In this document: positions 33,425-42,441 of the stretch, piece by piece
Layout: every line of letters starts with the position of its first letter
Numbering within the stretch: the stretch's first letter is position 1
Assembly (NCBI RefSeq): GCF_900174585.1
Contig: NZ_FWPT01000006.1
Span: forward strand, 310,001 to 374,000
Direction: 5' to 3'
DNA length: 64,000 nt
Origin: Parendozoicomonas haliclonae
GTDB taxonomy: Bacteria; Pseudomonadota; Gammaproteobacteria; Pseudomonadales; Endozoicomonadaceae
Notes under the pieces: generated by a model
What the model was told of the DNA's origin: nothing
The model's database searches: none
The model's input: the letters and a program-made list of their open reading frames with translations, nothing else
Made by a program: the position numbers and the translations under genes

Positions 33425-35371
33425 TTATCCGAATGAGTAGGTGTAGGTCAGCTGAAGGTTGCGGGGCGCGCCTTTGGTTTTCAGCGGTGCCCGGTAATCA
33501 GCCGGAGCATCAGAGGCCGGCTTAAACACGTCTACGAAGTAGTCCTTGTCGAGCAGGTTTTCGATACGCGCTGACACCTTGTGCTGTTTCTGACCGTTAA
33601 GCAGCAGCCAGCCACCCAGATCGACAACTGCAGCATTGCCATAGTCTGTGTCGTGTTTCTTGATGTCGCCGGTATAAACCAGAGACGACCAGAGTCCCCA
33701 GTCTTTATCTGCATCGTCGTAGTTCACACCAGCTGTTGCGAACCACTCGGGAATACCGGTCAGCACTTCACCCTTATCGAGATCGGTCGTGTGGGCGCGG
33801 GTTGCGGAAAGAGATGTGCTCCAGCCGTTCGGGAAGCTCACCATGCCGGAAATCTCAAAACCTTTAGTTTTGATGACTTTGTCGATGTTCTTGTACTGAT
33901 CGTTTTCAACACCGATCAGATCTTCCACTTCCCGCCAGAAGAGGGTGGAGCCCAGCTGGATAGAGGTACCGTTATTCAGCACGTGCTGCCAGGTCAGTCC
34001 GGCATTGCTGCTGGTGCCCTGTTCAGGTTTCAACTCACGGTTGCCCAAAGTGTCTTCTTTGGCGTACAGATGTTCAGCCGTTGGCAGGCGGAATGAGGTA
34101 CCCGCAGAGAACTGAGCGGAAAGAGAGTCGGTCAGAGGGTGATCGGCGCTGATACTGAAGACAGTCGCGTCTTCACCAGACTCAATCTTGTTATAGCGTG
34201 CGCCAATAGCCAGATACGTATCTGGCAGAGCAGAGATATAAGGGCGGTATTGGCCGTATACAGCATGAGCGACTTCGGTATCGGACTTGAAGTTCATCAC
34301 TTCGTCCTCGCCCTCATAGCGCTGTTGCTCGTAACCAAACAGAACCTGGTCCTGGCTGTCGAAGCTGTAGCGACCCATGACATTGATGCCCTTGTCGGTA
34401 AAGCCCCAGTAGTCGTTGTTGTTGATCAGATGCAGTTTGTCATCGGTCTTGCGGTACAGGCGGAAATAGTCGGTATCCCAGCTGTGGTAGTAAGCCTTGA
34501 CCATCGTCGCCAGATTGTTATTCACCTGATGATCGAGCTTCAGGGTCACCAGGTTCTGGCTGCGTTTGTTTTCGGTCGAGACATTGTAATAAGGGCGGGC
34601 ATATTCCAGATCGGCTTCATTGTGTTGAAGCAGCAGACTAACGCGGGTATCAGCAGAAACGTCATGTGCCAGCTTTACGCCAAAGTTCTGAACGTCATAC
34701 CCACGCTCATGGTCGGTTGCTGTCCAGTGAAAGTCACTGCGGTCCCATGGCTCGTAACCATCGGTACTGTCGCTGGAACCAAAGAACAGCACTTCAGTAT
34801 TGCCGATCTTGTCGGTGGTAAAGCCGCTGATGGTTTGTGCGCCAAGGGTATCTGCACTAATGCTGAATTGCCCTTCGGCTTTGCCTTTGTACGAGCGAGT
34901 GATGATATTAATAACACCGGCCACCGCTTCGGTGCCGTAAATCACACCCTGGCCGCCTTTCAGAACTTCGATCCTCTCAATCATGGCTGAGCTGACGGAA
35001 TCCATATAGGCCGAGCCGAACAGGCGGTTATTCACCCGCACACCGTCGATCATCCACAGGATGTCCTGGCTGCGGGAACCCTGCAGGGAGTAAGAACCGT
35101 AATCAAAACGACCGGCGCCGCCTGTTACCGCCAGACCTGGCACAAACTTGCGCAGCAGACCATTGATATCCTCGATGCCGGATTCTTCTATCTGCTTGCG
35201 GTCAACGGTTTCCAGCTTGTAGCCGTACATGGCCTGCTCGCTGGACAGGGTTTCCTCGATACGACTGGCTTCTACAGTCACTTCCGGAAGGGTTGTGACT
35301 TCTTCAGCAGCTGCACATGGCAGAGCAAGTGGAAGAAGTAAAAAGAGACCTGATTTCTGCATAACTAACAA
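33425..35371 (-). CDS. btuB: TonB-dependent outer-membrane corrinoid receptor (BtuB-like)
   Basis: 648-aa TonB-dependent receptor. Signal peptide KSGLFLLLPLALPCAAAEE; TonB-box-like region LPEVTVEASRI; plug domain with DRKQIEESGIEDINGLLRKF and RIEVLKGGQGVIYGTEAVAG; then a beta-barrel ending TYSFG with the terminal aromatic-glycine pattern. Start is either TTG 35371, which has AAGGA 6 bases upstream, or ATG 35362, 15 bases from the same site; the spacing favours TTG. A cobalamin riboswitch lies about 120 bp upstream, so expression should fall when B12 is plentiful. First gene of a long operon running to cbiG. Confidence 0.93.
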   Translation of the reverse strand: MLVMQKSGLFLLLPLALPCAAAEEVTTLPEVTVEASRIEETLSSEQAMYGYKLETVDRKQIEESGIEDINGLLRKFVPGLAVTGGAGRFDYGSYSLQGSRSQDILWMIDGVRVNNRLFGSAYMDSVSSAMIERIEVLKGGQGVIYGTEAVAGVINIITRSYKGKAEGQFSISADTLGAQTISGFTTDKIGNTEVLFFGSSDSTDGYEPWDRSDFHWTATDHERGYDVQNFGVKLAHDVSADTRVSLLLQHNEADLEYARPYYNVSTENKRSQNLVTLKLDHQVNNNLATMVKAYYHSWDTDYFRLYRKTDDKLHLINNNDYWGFTDKGINVMGRYSFDSQDQVLFGYEQQRYEGEDEVMNFKSDTEVAHAVYGQYRPYISALPDTYLAIGARYNKIESGEDATVFSISADHPLTDSLSAQFSAGTSFRLPTAEHLYAKEDTLGNRELKPEQGTSSNAGLTWQHVLNNGTSIQLGSTLFWREVEDLIGVENDQYKNIDKVIKTKGFEISGMVSFPNGWSTSLSATRAHTTDLDKGEVLTGIPEWFATAGVNYDDADKDWGLWSSLVYTGDIKKHDTDYGNAAVVDLGGWLLLNGQKQHKVSARIENLLDKDYFVDVFKPASDAPADYRAPLKTKGAPRNLQLTYTYSFG

Positions 35372-35489
35372 CTCGAATCCTTGAGGGATTATTTCTTTGT
35401 GTTAAAGGCGCAGTACAAGTCGGGTATGGCTTGGAGAGAAGGTGTGCTTCATCCAATCGGGTATACCCGCCCGATACATAGAGATTTCA

Positions 35490-35675
35490 TGTTCTGGCAG
35501 GTTTCCTGGCTTCAGGGTCATCACTGGTCGGTTGTCTTCCCGGATCATCAAAGATCCAGTGACCTATTAACCGGCAGCTCGCCTGTTACAGTTGCGGGTA
35601 CAGCTGGGGATTTTCACCCCATTCCCTTTTCACCCTGTCTTTGGAGAAACAAAGAGCAAGGCACCAGAGCACGTT
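35490..35675 (-). ncRNA. Cobalamin (B12) riboswitch upstream of btuB
   Basis: Read on the minus strand, the element runs from CTCTGGTGCC near 35670, through GGGAATGGGGTGAAAATCCC and the conserved CCCGCAACTGT (about 35589-35620), to the B12 box GCCAGGAAACCTGCC near 35496-35510. Order and spacing match the cobalamin-riboswitch consensus. The remaining sequence of the 35372-35782 gap is leader or spacer. It should repress btuB and the genes behind it when adenosylcobalamin is bound. Confidence 0.93.
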
Positions 35676-35782
35676 CGGCACAATCCGGAATGAGGTGGGC
35701 TGTGCCGGCAGAAAATTACCGGAGTGGGATGAGTTACAGAATGCGTACAAACACCAAAAGCTGGGGGTTTGTAGACCTGTGT

Positions 35783-36754
35783 CTATAAACGCGGGGTCGG
35801 TATGGTGTGAACAGGAACGTTTTTATTGGCCAGCAGCGTAGAAAGGTTGGAGCTTATGGTGATGAGGGATGCTGAATCGGCAGAGATGAAAAGCACACGA
35901 CGGCCATTGTTTATATGTTCAATAATCAGAGCTTCATGCTCTGCTGCGTTCTTTACGGCAATCAGGTCAGCATCGCGGCGACAGAGCGCCATAATGGCTT
36001 TTGATACATCATCGGTGTAGAAGACGGTTTCCGCTTTCTGCATCAGGCGCAAAGCCTTGAAGGTCAGTTCGTCCGGATCATTGTGGGCAACATTGATCAG
36101 GTACAATTCACCACTGCTTAACTCTGCGCCTGCTAGCCGCTGTTCCAATGTACTGCGAGCCTGTTCCAGCTGGGCGGCATACACCTGTTCCGCCACATCA
36201 CTGGTCAGAGTTTCCTCCCAGAAATGGCGGCGATCATGGATGCTGTCAAAGCGGGCTTTCACCAGACCCCGATATTCACCGGCCAGGGCTGCCAGCTGGC
36301 CAAGCCCATTGGGAAGTACACTCTCCAGCTGCTCCCGAAGCAGGCGGGCCAGAACAGGTGTGGTCCCGCTGGTGGAAACCGCGACCATTACCGGGGAACG
36401 GTCAATAATCGCAGGAACAATGGCATTACCGGCTTCCGGTGCATCAATCACATTGACGAAGACACCCTGCTGCTTTGCCCGTTCGGCGACCTGCTGGTTT
36501 ACCGCATGGTTATCGGTTGAAGCAATGACCAGAGCGACACCCCCCAGATCATCCGGATGGAACGCCCTCTCTTTCAACTCATGATGGCTGCCGCTCAGAA
36601 AGGCATAAACCTCTTTGCGGATTTCCGGAGCCACAACCCGCAGGCGTGCGCCGGCGGAGTGAAGTAGCCTGATTTTGCGCAGGGCTACATCGCCACCGCC
36701 AACTACCAGACAGCGTTGGTTCTTTACATCAAGAAAGAGAGGGAGGTAATCCAT
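35783..36754 (-). CDS. CysG-like precorrin-2 dehydrogenase with degenerate, truncated methyltransferase half
   Basis: 323 aa. Residues 1-215 are the CysG N-terminal half (siroheme synthase / precorrin-2 dehydrogenase): MDYLPLFLDVKNQRCLVVGG, GGGDVALRKIRLL, FVNVIDAPEAGNAIVPAIID, VAVSTSGTTPVLARLLREQL. Residues 216-323 still align with the start of the CysG methyltransferase domain (ELTFKALRLMQKAETVFYTD, IMALCRRDADLIAVK). However, GAGPGD has become NVAHNDPD, GGDPFIFGRG has become SADSASLITI, and the protein stops about 130 residues early. The dehydrogenase is probably active and the methyltransferase dead. It follows cbiP by 3 bp. Confidence 0.88.
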   Translation of the reverse strand: MDYLPLFLDVKNQRCLVVGGGDVALRKIRLLHSAGARLRVVAPEIRKEVYAFLSGSHHELKERAFHPDDLGGVALVIASTDNHAVNQQVAERAKQQGVFVNVIDAPEAGNAIVPAIIDRSPVMVAVSTSGTTPVLARLLREQLESVLPNGLGQLAALAGEYRGLVKARFDSIHDRRHFWEETLTSDVAEQVYAAQLEQARSTLEQRLAGAELSSGELYLINVAHNDPDELTFKALRLMQKAETVFYTDDVSKAIMALCRRDADLIAVKNAAEHEALIIEHINNGRRVLFISADSASLITISSNLSTLLANKNVPVHTIPTPRL

Positions 36755-36757
36755 TAC

Positions 36758-38251
36758 TCAAGCCTGCTTTAAGCCAATCACCTGCATGATGTAATCCATA
36801 TCCAGATGCTCATCCATGGCATTGGCAATACGGTTGATGCCGTCTTCACGGGTTTCATTGTAATCCGGAATCTCAACATCCTTCAGGCTTGCCCATTCCA
36901 GAATTGCACGACAGGCTTCCGGGTGCTCAAAGACACCGTGCAGGTAGGTGCCAAATACCAGACCATCGTCGGAGATCACACCATCCGGGCGATCACCTTC
37001 CAGCGTGATCAGCGGATGCTCAAGAGCCTTGCCGGTGGTGATTCCAGCATGAATCTCATAGCCGGTCACAGTAGCAGAGCCCTGCCCTGGCAGACGGAGA
37101 ACACCGCTGACTCGATGCAGTTGCTTATCCGGTTCCATGGTGGTTTCAATGTCCAGCAGGCCCAGACCTTTGCTGCTGCCAGCGGCGCTTTCAAGACCCA
37201 GAGGATCGTGGAGCATCTCGCCCAGCATCTGGTAGCCACCGCAGATACCCATCACCTTGCCGCCAAAACGCAGGTGTCGGTATACGGCACGGTCCCAGCC
37301 GTTGGCACGAACGAAGTCCAGATCGGAACGGGTGTTTTTGCTGCCCGGCAGGATGATCAGATCACAGGCCGGGAACTCTTCGCCTTTGCGCACAAAGCGA
37401 ATATCCACATTCGGATGCAGGCGCAGAGGGTCGAAGTCGGTATGGTTGCTGATGCGGGAAACAACCGGCACCACCACCTTGAGAACATTGGCTTCTTCAC
37501 CAGTGAATTGCTGATCTGCTACCGCATCTTCAGCTTCCAGATGCAGGCCGTGCAGGTAAGGCAGTACGCCAAGAACCTTTTTGCCGGTCTTCTCTTCCAG
37601 CCAGTCCAGACCCGGCTGCAGCAGGGTTACGTCACCCCGGAAGCGGTTGATGATAAAACCTTTCACCCGCGCCTGTTCAGACTCCGACAGCAACGCCAAT
37701 GTGCCGTAAAGGTGGGCAAAGACACCGCCACGGTCGATATCGGCAACAATGACTACCGGCACATCGGCTTCTTCAGCAAAGCCCATATTGGCGACATCAC
37801 CTTCGCGCAGGTTGATCTCGGCCGGGCTACCGGCACCTTCAACCACCACCGCATCGCTGAACGACTTCAGTCGCTCAAAAGAGCTGAGGATGGCCTGCAT
37901 CACCTTGGGTTTGTAGTCGTGGTAGGAGCGGGCATCCATATCCTTGACCACTTTACCGTTGACGATAACCTGAGCACCGATATCGGTGTTCGGCTTCAGC
38001 AGCACCGGGTTCATATCGGAATGTGGTTCGAGGCCGCAGGCCTGCGCCTGTACTGCCTGAGCACGGCCGATCTCACCACCATCAACGGTAACGGCGCTGT
38101 TCAGCGCCATATTCTGTGGTTTGAACGGGGCAATCTTGAAACCGCGGCGAGTCAGTGCGCGGCACAGACCTGCGCAGAGCACACTTTTACCGGCATCAGA
38201 GGTGGCCCCCTGAATCATAATCGAGCGAGGGGAGAGGGTTTTATCAGTCAT
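36758..38251 (-). CDS. cbiP: Cobyric acid synthase CbiP/CobQ
   Basis: About 497-aa glutamine-dependent amidase converting adenosylcobyrinate a,c-diamide to cobyric acid. N-terminal dethiobiotin-synthetase-like ATPase: [41 protein letters not shown]-terminal class I glutaminase: catalytic Cys in [15 protein letters not shown], His in [20 protein letters not shown] 38251 starts [10 protein letters not shown] and overlaps the end of the cobT-like gene by 8 bp; the frame extends further but without homology. Confidence 0.95.
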   Translation of the reverse strand: MTDKTLSPRSIMIQGATSDAGKSVLCAGLCRALTRRGFKIAPFKPQNMALNSAVTVDGGEIGRAQAVQAQACGLEPHSDMNPVLLKPNTDIGAQVIVNGKVVKDMDARSYHDYKPKVMQAILSSFERLKSFSDAVVVEGAGSPAEINLREGDVANMGFAEEADVPVVIVADIDRGGVFAHLYGTLALLSESEQARVKGFIINRFRGDVTLLQPGLDWLEEKTGKKVLGVLPYLHGLHLEAEDAVADQQFTGEEANVLKVVVPVVSRISNHTDFDPLRLHPNVDIRFVRKGEEFPACDLIILPGSKNTRSDLDFVRANGWDRAVYRHLRFGGKVMGICGGYQMLGEMLHDPLGLESAAGSSKGLGLLDIETTMEPDKQLHRVSGVLRLPGQGSATVTGYEIHAGITTGKALEHPLITLEGDRPDGVISDDGLVFGTYLHGVFEHPEACRAILEWASLKDVEIPDYNETREDGINRIANAMDEHLDMDYIMQVIGLKQA

Positions 38252-39344
38252 TGTCTGACTCGAAATGGTTTGGCTCAAAAAGAGCAATATGTCGCGAAGT
38301 GAATTCGTCCATGATGGCCAGTATCTGCTGCTGATAAAAGCCAAGTTTCTCTGCCAGTACCAGACAGCCGCCGAGACCACAGCCTTCTACCACAAGACCC
38401 TGTTCGTACACCTGCAGTGAGGTGTGGCAGGAATGGTGGAATCCGGTTTCCGGCATCATCAGCGGAATATCAGTGCCCGGAATATAGTCCGGACCGTGCT
38501 GTTCATGGAGATCCCGATAAACCCACTGTGTCGTTGCCTGAATAGCATTGCCGGCAAGGGGGGCTTTCCACTCAGGATGTTCCCGGTTCAGCATCAGCCA
38601 GGGCACGATCACCATCAAACCACCGGCCAGCAGCAGGGGATGTTTGCGCTGATGATCAACAAGCCCTTGCAGCATAAGGGTGACAGCTGTCTGCAGGTTG
38701 TCGTGAGTGCTGTTGTCGCTCAGCAGCGCTGCGGCAGTGATGGGCAGGCCAGAGTTTTGCACACGGTTGGTCAGGGCTTCTATAAGCACCTGCCGCTCCG
38801 CCAGTTTCTCCGGGTCCAATGTGCTGCCAGCGGCAAGCACCGGGTTATCCAGCAACAGGTTCAGCCACAGGTTGGCATAAATGGTTCCGCCAACACCGCA
38901 CTCGGCGACCACACTGATCCAGTCATCCTGATCTTCCTGTTTCAGGTTCGGCAGCAGGGTGTTGTGAACCAGTTGTGGTATTTCTGCCTGTGTGCAGGAC
39001 CATTGCTCCAAACCATCCAGAGCCAGTTTGTCTTCCGGAATATAAGGTTTGTGTTCAAGGTCGAGATTGTAGATGCGCATCACAACCTTATGGCCGGCTC
39101 TGCGAAATAGCTGGAGCAGAGCGTGGGTCAGCAAGGCTGGTGTTATACCGCCATTGGACAGTAGCGGCTGAGGCTCGATGCCCGGCAGATGGGTCGTGTC
39201 GTATCCCGTTGCAATCATCTCGCTGTTGTTGGCCGGGGTGAACGACATCAACCCGGCACCCGCGCCGGCATCGCTGAGCTTATGCAGGTCAGGCAGGCGG
39301 GCAACGCTATTGATAATGCTGAAACAAATAACCGGTTTGGACAC
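38244..39344 (-). CDS. CobT-like nicotinate-mononucleotide phosphoribosyltransferase, archaeal/cyanobacterial type
   Basis: 366 aa. It does not show the usual bacterial CobT landmarks such as GEMGIGNTT. It matches the pattern of the archaeal/cyanobacterial NaMN:DMB phosphoribosyltransferase-like family: [73 protein letters not shown], and a Gly/Cys-rich [16 protein letters not shown] near the end. Its place between cobS and cbiP supports a role in lower-ligand activation. Substrate (dimethylbenzimidazole or another base) unknown; a regular cobT elsewhere cannot be excluded. Confidence 0.65.
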   Translation of the reverse strand: MSKPVICFSIINSVARLPDLHKLSDAGAGAGLMSFTPANNSEMIATGYDTTHLPGIEPQPLLSNGGITPALLTHALLQLFRRAGHKVVMRIYNLDLEHKPYIPEDKLALDGLEQWSCTQAEIPQLVHNTLLPNLKQEDQDDWISVVAECGVGGTIYANLWLNLLLDNPVLAAGSTLDPEKLAERQVLIEALTNRVQNSGLPITAAALLSDNSTHDNLQTAVTLMLQGLVDHQRKHPLLLAGGLMVIVPWLMLNREHPEWKAPLAGNAIQATTQWVYRDLHEQHGPDYIPGTDIPLMMPETGFHHSCHTSLQVYEQGLVVEGCGLGGCLVLAEKLGFYQQQILAIMDEFTSRHIALFEPNHFESDND

Positions 39345-39422
39345 AGGCTCAACCTCTCAGCCCAGAAACTTTGATAAACGACTCAGACAGACAGCTTGTA
39401 CAATTAAGGTAATGGGTACGAT

Positions 39423-40247
39423 TCAAACAAGCAGGGCGATAAACAGAAACAGGCAGGCTTCTGTAATCTCGATCACTGCACCACAGACATCACCGGTAAA
39501 GCCTTCCAGGCGCGAAAGGGTCTGCTGGCGCAACCAGTACCATAGCAGCAGAACAAGAATCAGCGCGGGCCATACACCAGCCAGAAGAACAGCCGAGATC
39601 GCCAGGGCAGCCATCAGGGAGGAGCGGCACTCACTGCGGGTAACGGGGTTGGCGGCAAAGTCAGAAAAGGCCTGGCCCAAACCTTTCGGGCGGACATAAG
39701 GCGTATTCAGGAACAGACCCATGCCTGCTGTGCGACTCAGCACAGGAATCAGCAATATGGCCAGCCAGGATTGGCTGATTGTCAGCGCCACCATGCCTCC
39801 GGCTTTCACCAGCATGCCAAGCACCACAACCATTACCGCCATCGGACCACAGGTCGGGTCTTTCATAATGAGGAGGGTGCGTTCCTTGTCGCCAAGACCG
39901 CCGACCCAGGCATCGGCACAGTCGCCCAGACCGTCCAGATGCAGGCCGCCGCTGGCCAGAGTAAGAATGGCAAACAGAGTCAAACCAATAAGAGACAGAT
40001 GAATAGTGTTCAGGTCACCATGCCAGCTGCCCAGAAAGCTGCTGAGCACCAATCCGGTAACAACCAGTATCAGGCCAATAATTAAACCGACAACCGGCAT
40101 ATAAACAACCGCCCGGCCCATATCTTCATCTTCAATGGTTTCGAGGTGGCGGGTAGGCAGGCGGCTGAAAAAACCGAGAGCCAAAGCTATGGCACGGCTG
40201 TGACGTTCCCGGGTGGATACTGTTGAAGAAGGGGATTGCTCGTCCAT
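39423..40247 (-). CDS. cobS: Adenosylcobinamide-GDP ribazoletransferase (cobalamin synthase) CobS
   Basis: 274-aa membrane enzyme joining adenosylcobinamide-GDP and alpha-ribazole(-phosphate). Seen: ALGFFSRLPTRHLETIEDED, GGLHLDGLGDCADAWVGG with the acidic metal-binding residues, KERTLLIMKDPTCGPMAVMV, and several hydrophobic helices. It carries a longer than usual N-terminus of about 20 polar residues. Operon gene between cobC and the cobT-like gene. Confidence 0.94.
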   Translation of the reverse strand: MDEQSPSSTVSTRERHSRAIALALGFFSRLPTRHLETIEDEDMGRAVVYMPVVGLIIGLILVVTGLVLSSFLGSWHGDLNTIHLSLIGLTLFAILTLASGGLHLDGLGDCADAWVGGLGDKERTLLIMKDPTCGPMAVMVVVLGMLVKAGGMVALTISQSWLAILLIPVLSRTAGMGLFLNTPYVRPKGLGQAFSDFAANPVTRSECRSSLMAALAISAVLLAGVWPALILVLLLWYWLRQQTLSRLEGFTGDVCGAVIEITEACLFLFIALLV

Positions 40248-40253
40248 GGCTGT

Positions 40254-40889
40254 TTATCCTGTGGAACCCAGAGACAGTAAACGTGGCCAATGACGGCCCT
40301 GTTCATCGGTATAGACTTCGATCCGGCAGAGCGAGGCGTAAGGCGTATGGATGCGAGTAAAAGGCACCATACTGTCTGTCGGAATCTCAAGAATATGCGC
40401 CAGTACCTGACGGATAACACCGCTGTGGGTCACCAGCAAAATATGACCCTGAGCCGAGTTATCGATCAGAGCCTCCCAGGCCTGATTGATACGGCCTCGG
40501 AAGGCAGAAAGCGGTTCGCCACCGGTCGGTGTGTTGGTGTTGGGATCAGACCAGAAGGCCGAAAGCTGTTCGGGATGCTCTTGGTGAAGGGTGTCGTAGC
40601 TGACGCCATCCCACTCACCAAAGCTGGTTTCGCGCCACTCGGGATCAATGGTCAGCGGCAGGCTGCTTTGTGCTGAGAGTTCCCGGGCAAAAGCGGCACA
40701 GCGCTGCAGTGGGGAGCTGATAATCTGCGTCCAGCCGGGATTGTGGGCGGTTGTTGAACGCAGTTGCTGCCAGCCGGTATCCGACAAGGCTCTGTCGGTA
40801 GAACCTAACAGGCAGCTGTCGCCTTCAGGCTGTCCGTGACGCAAAAGGTCAATAACCGTTGTTCCCGGAGTGATTGGCTGCCTGCTCAT
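40254..40889 (-). CDS. cobC: Alpha-ribazole-phosphate phosphatase CobC (histidine phosphatase family)
   Basis: 211-aa histidine phosphatase with the catalytic LLRHGQPEGD near residue 16, SSPLQRCAAFARELS, the acidic WRETSFGEWDGVSYDTL and the second histidine in ILLVTHSGVIRQVLAHIL. In this context it dephosphorylates alpha-ribazole phosphate or adenosylcobalamin phosphate. It is packed between cobU (4 bp) and cobS (6 bp). Confidence 0.9.
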   Translation of the reverse strand: MSRQPITPGTTVIDLLRHGQPEGDSCLLGSTDRALSDTGWQQLRSTTAHNPGWTQIISSPLQRCAAFARELSAQSSLPLTIDPEWRETSFGEWDGVSYDTLHQEHPEQLSAFWSDPNTNTPTGGEPLSAFRGRINQAWEALIDNSAQGHILLVTHSGVIRQVLAHILEIPTDSMVPFTRIHTPYASLCRIEVYTDEQGRHWPRLLSLGSTG

Positions 40890-40893
40890 GGTG

Positions 40894-41415
40894 TTAGTGC
40901 TTGCTGCCTTTCATTACCAGCGGCAGGCCGGCGGCGACAAAGGTGACCTTGTCAGCTGAACGGGCAATGGCCTGATGCAGTCGTCCTGACTCATCCACAT
41001 AACGGCGGGTCAGTTCACCCATCGGGATAATGCCCATGCCGACTTCATTGGAGACCATAATAATGCGGCCAGGCAGCTCAGACAGAACATTGAGCAGCTC
41101 CTGTCGTTTGGTCGGCCAGGCATCTGTGTCGTCCATGCACAGTAGATTGCTGACCCACAGAGTCAGGCAGTCAACCAGCAGGCAGCGATCTTCACGGGCT
41201 TCGCGCTTGAGTACTTCGGCCAGTTCCACCGGTTCTTCGACCACCGGCCAGTGGTCCGGGCGCTGCTGACGATGGTGCTCCACACGATCGGCCATTTCCT
41301 GATCGTAAACCGTGGCTGTGGCGATATAGGTCACTTCAAGACCACTGTCTATCGCCTGCTGTTCGGCATAAGAGCTTTTTCCGGAGCGGGCACCGCCCAG
41401 TACGAGTTCTATCAT
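40894..41415 (-). CDS. cobU: Adenosylcobinamide kinase/guanylyltransferase CobU
   Basis: 173-aa bifunctional enzyme that phosphorylates adenosylcobinamide and transfers GMP. P-loop LVLGGARSGKSSYAEQQA at the start, the guanylylated-His region VEHHRQQRPDHWPVVEEP, DCLTLWVSNLL, and SNEVGMGIIPMGELTRRYVD are all family motifs. Second gene of the operon that begins with the adenosyltransferase. Confidence 0.95.
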   Translation of the reverse strand: MIELVLGGARSGKSSYAEQQAIDSGLEVTYIATATVYDQEMADRVEHHRQQRPDHWPVVEEPVELAEVLKREAREDRCLLVDCLTLWVSNLLCMDDTDAWPTKRQELLNVLSELPGRIIMVSNEVGMGIIPMGELTRRYVDESGRLHQAIARSADKVTFVAAGLPLVMKGSKH

Positions 41416-41474
41416 GACTTTGCTGTCTGCTGATCACTGTAATTTCGCCCGCAGAGTGCGGGCGAAAGACAAGT

Positions 41475-42059
41475 TTACACTTTTTCGCGGTCGGACTGTT
41501 GCCACAGTACTTCACCGCCGGTCTGGCGGGCAATGTAACGGGCCAGCACAAACATTAAGTCGGACAGACGGTTGAAGTAGCTGAGCAGCGGCGCGTTGAT
41601 CTCTTCGCCGGCATTGCGGGTTGCGATAATGCGACGTTCCGCACGGCGGGCAACGGTGCGTACCATATGGAAGTGACAGGCCTGTGAGGAGCCACCTGGC
41701 AGGATAAAGTTTTCCAGTGGTGGCAGTTCGCTGTTGAACTGGTCAATCAGGGCTTCCAGGCTATCAACGTGTTCTTGTTTGATGATCTGCCAGCCCGGCA
41801 TAGCCAGCTCGCCACCGGCATCAAACAGACGGTGTTGAATTTCCAGCAGAGGGTCCAGCAGTTTGTGACGCAGGATCTGGCCGTCACGCACTTCGTTGAT
41901 CAGCAGGCCCATCCAGCAGTTCAGCTCATCAACAGTGCCGATAGCTTCCATGCGCGCGTGGTCTTTAGGAACGCGGCGGCCTTCGCCCAGGCTGGTTTCG
42001 CCCTTGTCGCCGGTGCGGGTGTAGATCTTGGTCAGACGGTTTGGGGTATCTTCAGACAT
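41475..42059 (-). CDS. PduO-type cob(I)alamin adenosyltransferase
   Basis: 194-aa PduO/MMAB-type ATP:corrinoid adenosyltransferase making the active coenzyme of EutBC. Motifs: TKIYTRTGDKGETSLGEGRR near the N-terminus, MEAIGTVDELNCWMG, and the active-site VRTVARRAERRIIA and LSYFNRLSDLMFVLARYIA. It lacks an obvious encapsulation peptide. It opens the minus-strand cob operon and is divergent from eutA, sharing a promoter region with an FNR-like box. It is the natural partner of a PduS-like reductase. Confidence 0.94.
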   Translation of the reverse strand: MSEDTPNRLTKIYTRTGDKGETSLGEGRRVPKDHARMEAIGTVDELNCWMGLLINEVRDGQILRHKLLDPLLEIQHRLFDAGGELAMPGWQIIKQEHVDSLEALIDQFNSELPPLENFILPGGSSQACHFHMVRTVARRAERRIIATRNAGEEINAPLLSYFNRLSDLMFVLARYIARQTGGEVLWQQSDREKV

Positions 42060-42265
42060 AGGATCCTGAGACTCTTCTGTGAAGGACAGATTGAAGGGCC
42101 TAATTATTAAGACGCGACCATAGCAGATCGGTTTTTTGACCGGCGTGATTCATCTCAAGGTAATCTTTGCGTGGTTTTGAAAACATAGATGCAGGTCAAT
42201 ATTGATCTCGATTCATGCCCACGGTCATAAAACAGTGAGTGAGGCTGTTTTTCGGCGTTCGGGTG

Positions 42266-42279
42266 TTGATGTGAATCAA
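42266..42279. promoter_or_regulatory. Consensus FNR box between adenosyltransferase and eutA
   Basis: TTGATGTGAATCAA matches the FNR consensus TTGAT-N4-ATCAA exactly. The whole 42060-42441 gap (382 bases) holds no gene. The site lies about 160-180 bp from the eutA start and about 210 bp from the adenosyltransferase start, so it could serve either or both. Confidence 0.75.
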
Positions 42280-42441
42280 CAGAGGGCGGCAGGATTGTCT
42301 GGTAGGTTTTGAATGTCCTTTTTGTGTGTGCCTGTGGGCTCTGTTTCCACGGTGTATTGAGCAGCCAAAGGCTGCGGTGCTTGTTCCTTGTCTTCCTTCT
42401 GTTCAGCTAACTCCCCACGAGAGTGCTCTGGTCATGTTCTG

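Noticed and set aside
36806-38302. 498-codon plus-strand frame opposite cbiP
   Set aside because: It is composed of low-complexity His/Gln/Val-rich antisense sequence; cbiP on the other strand has all its catalytic motifs.
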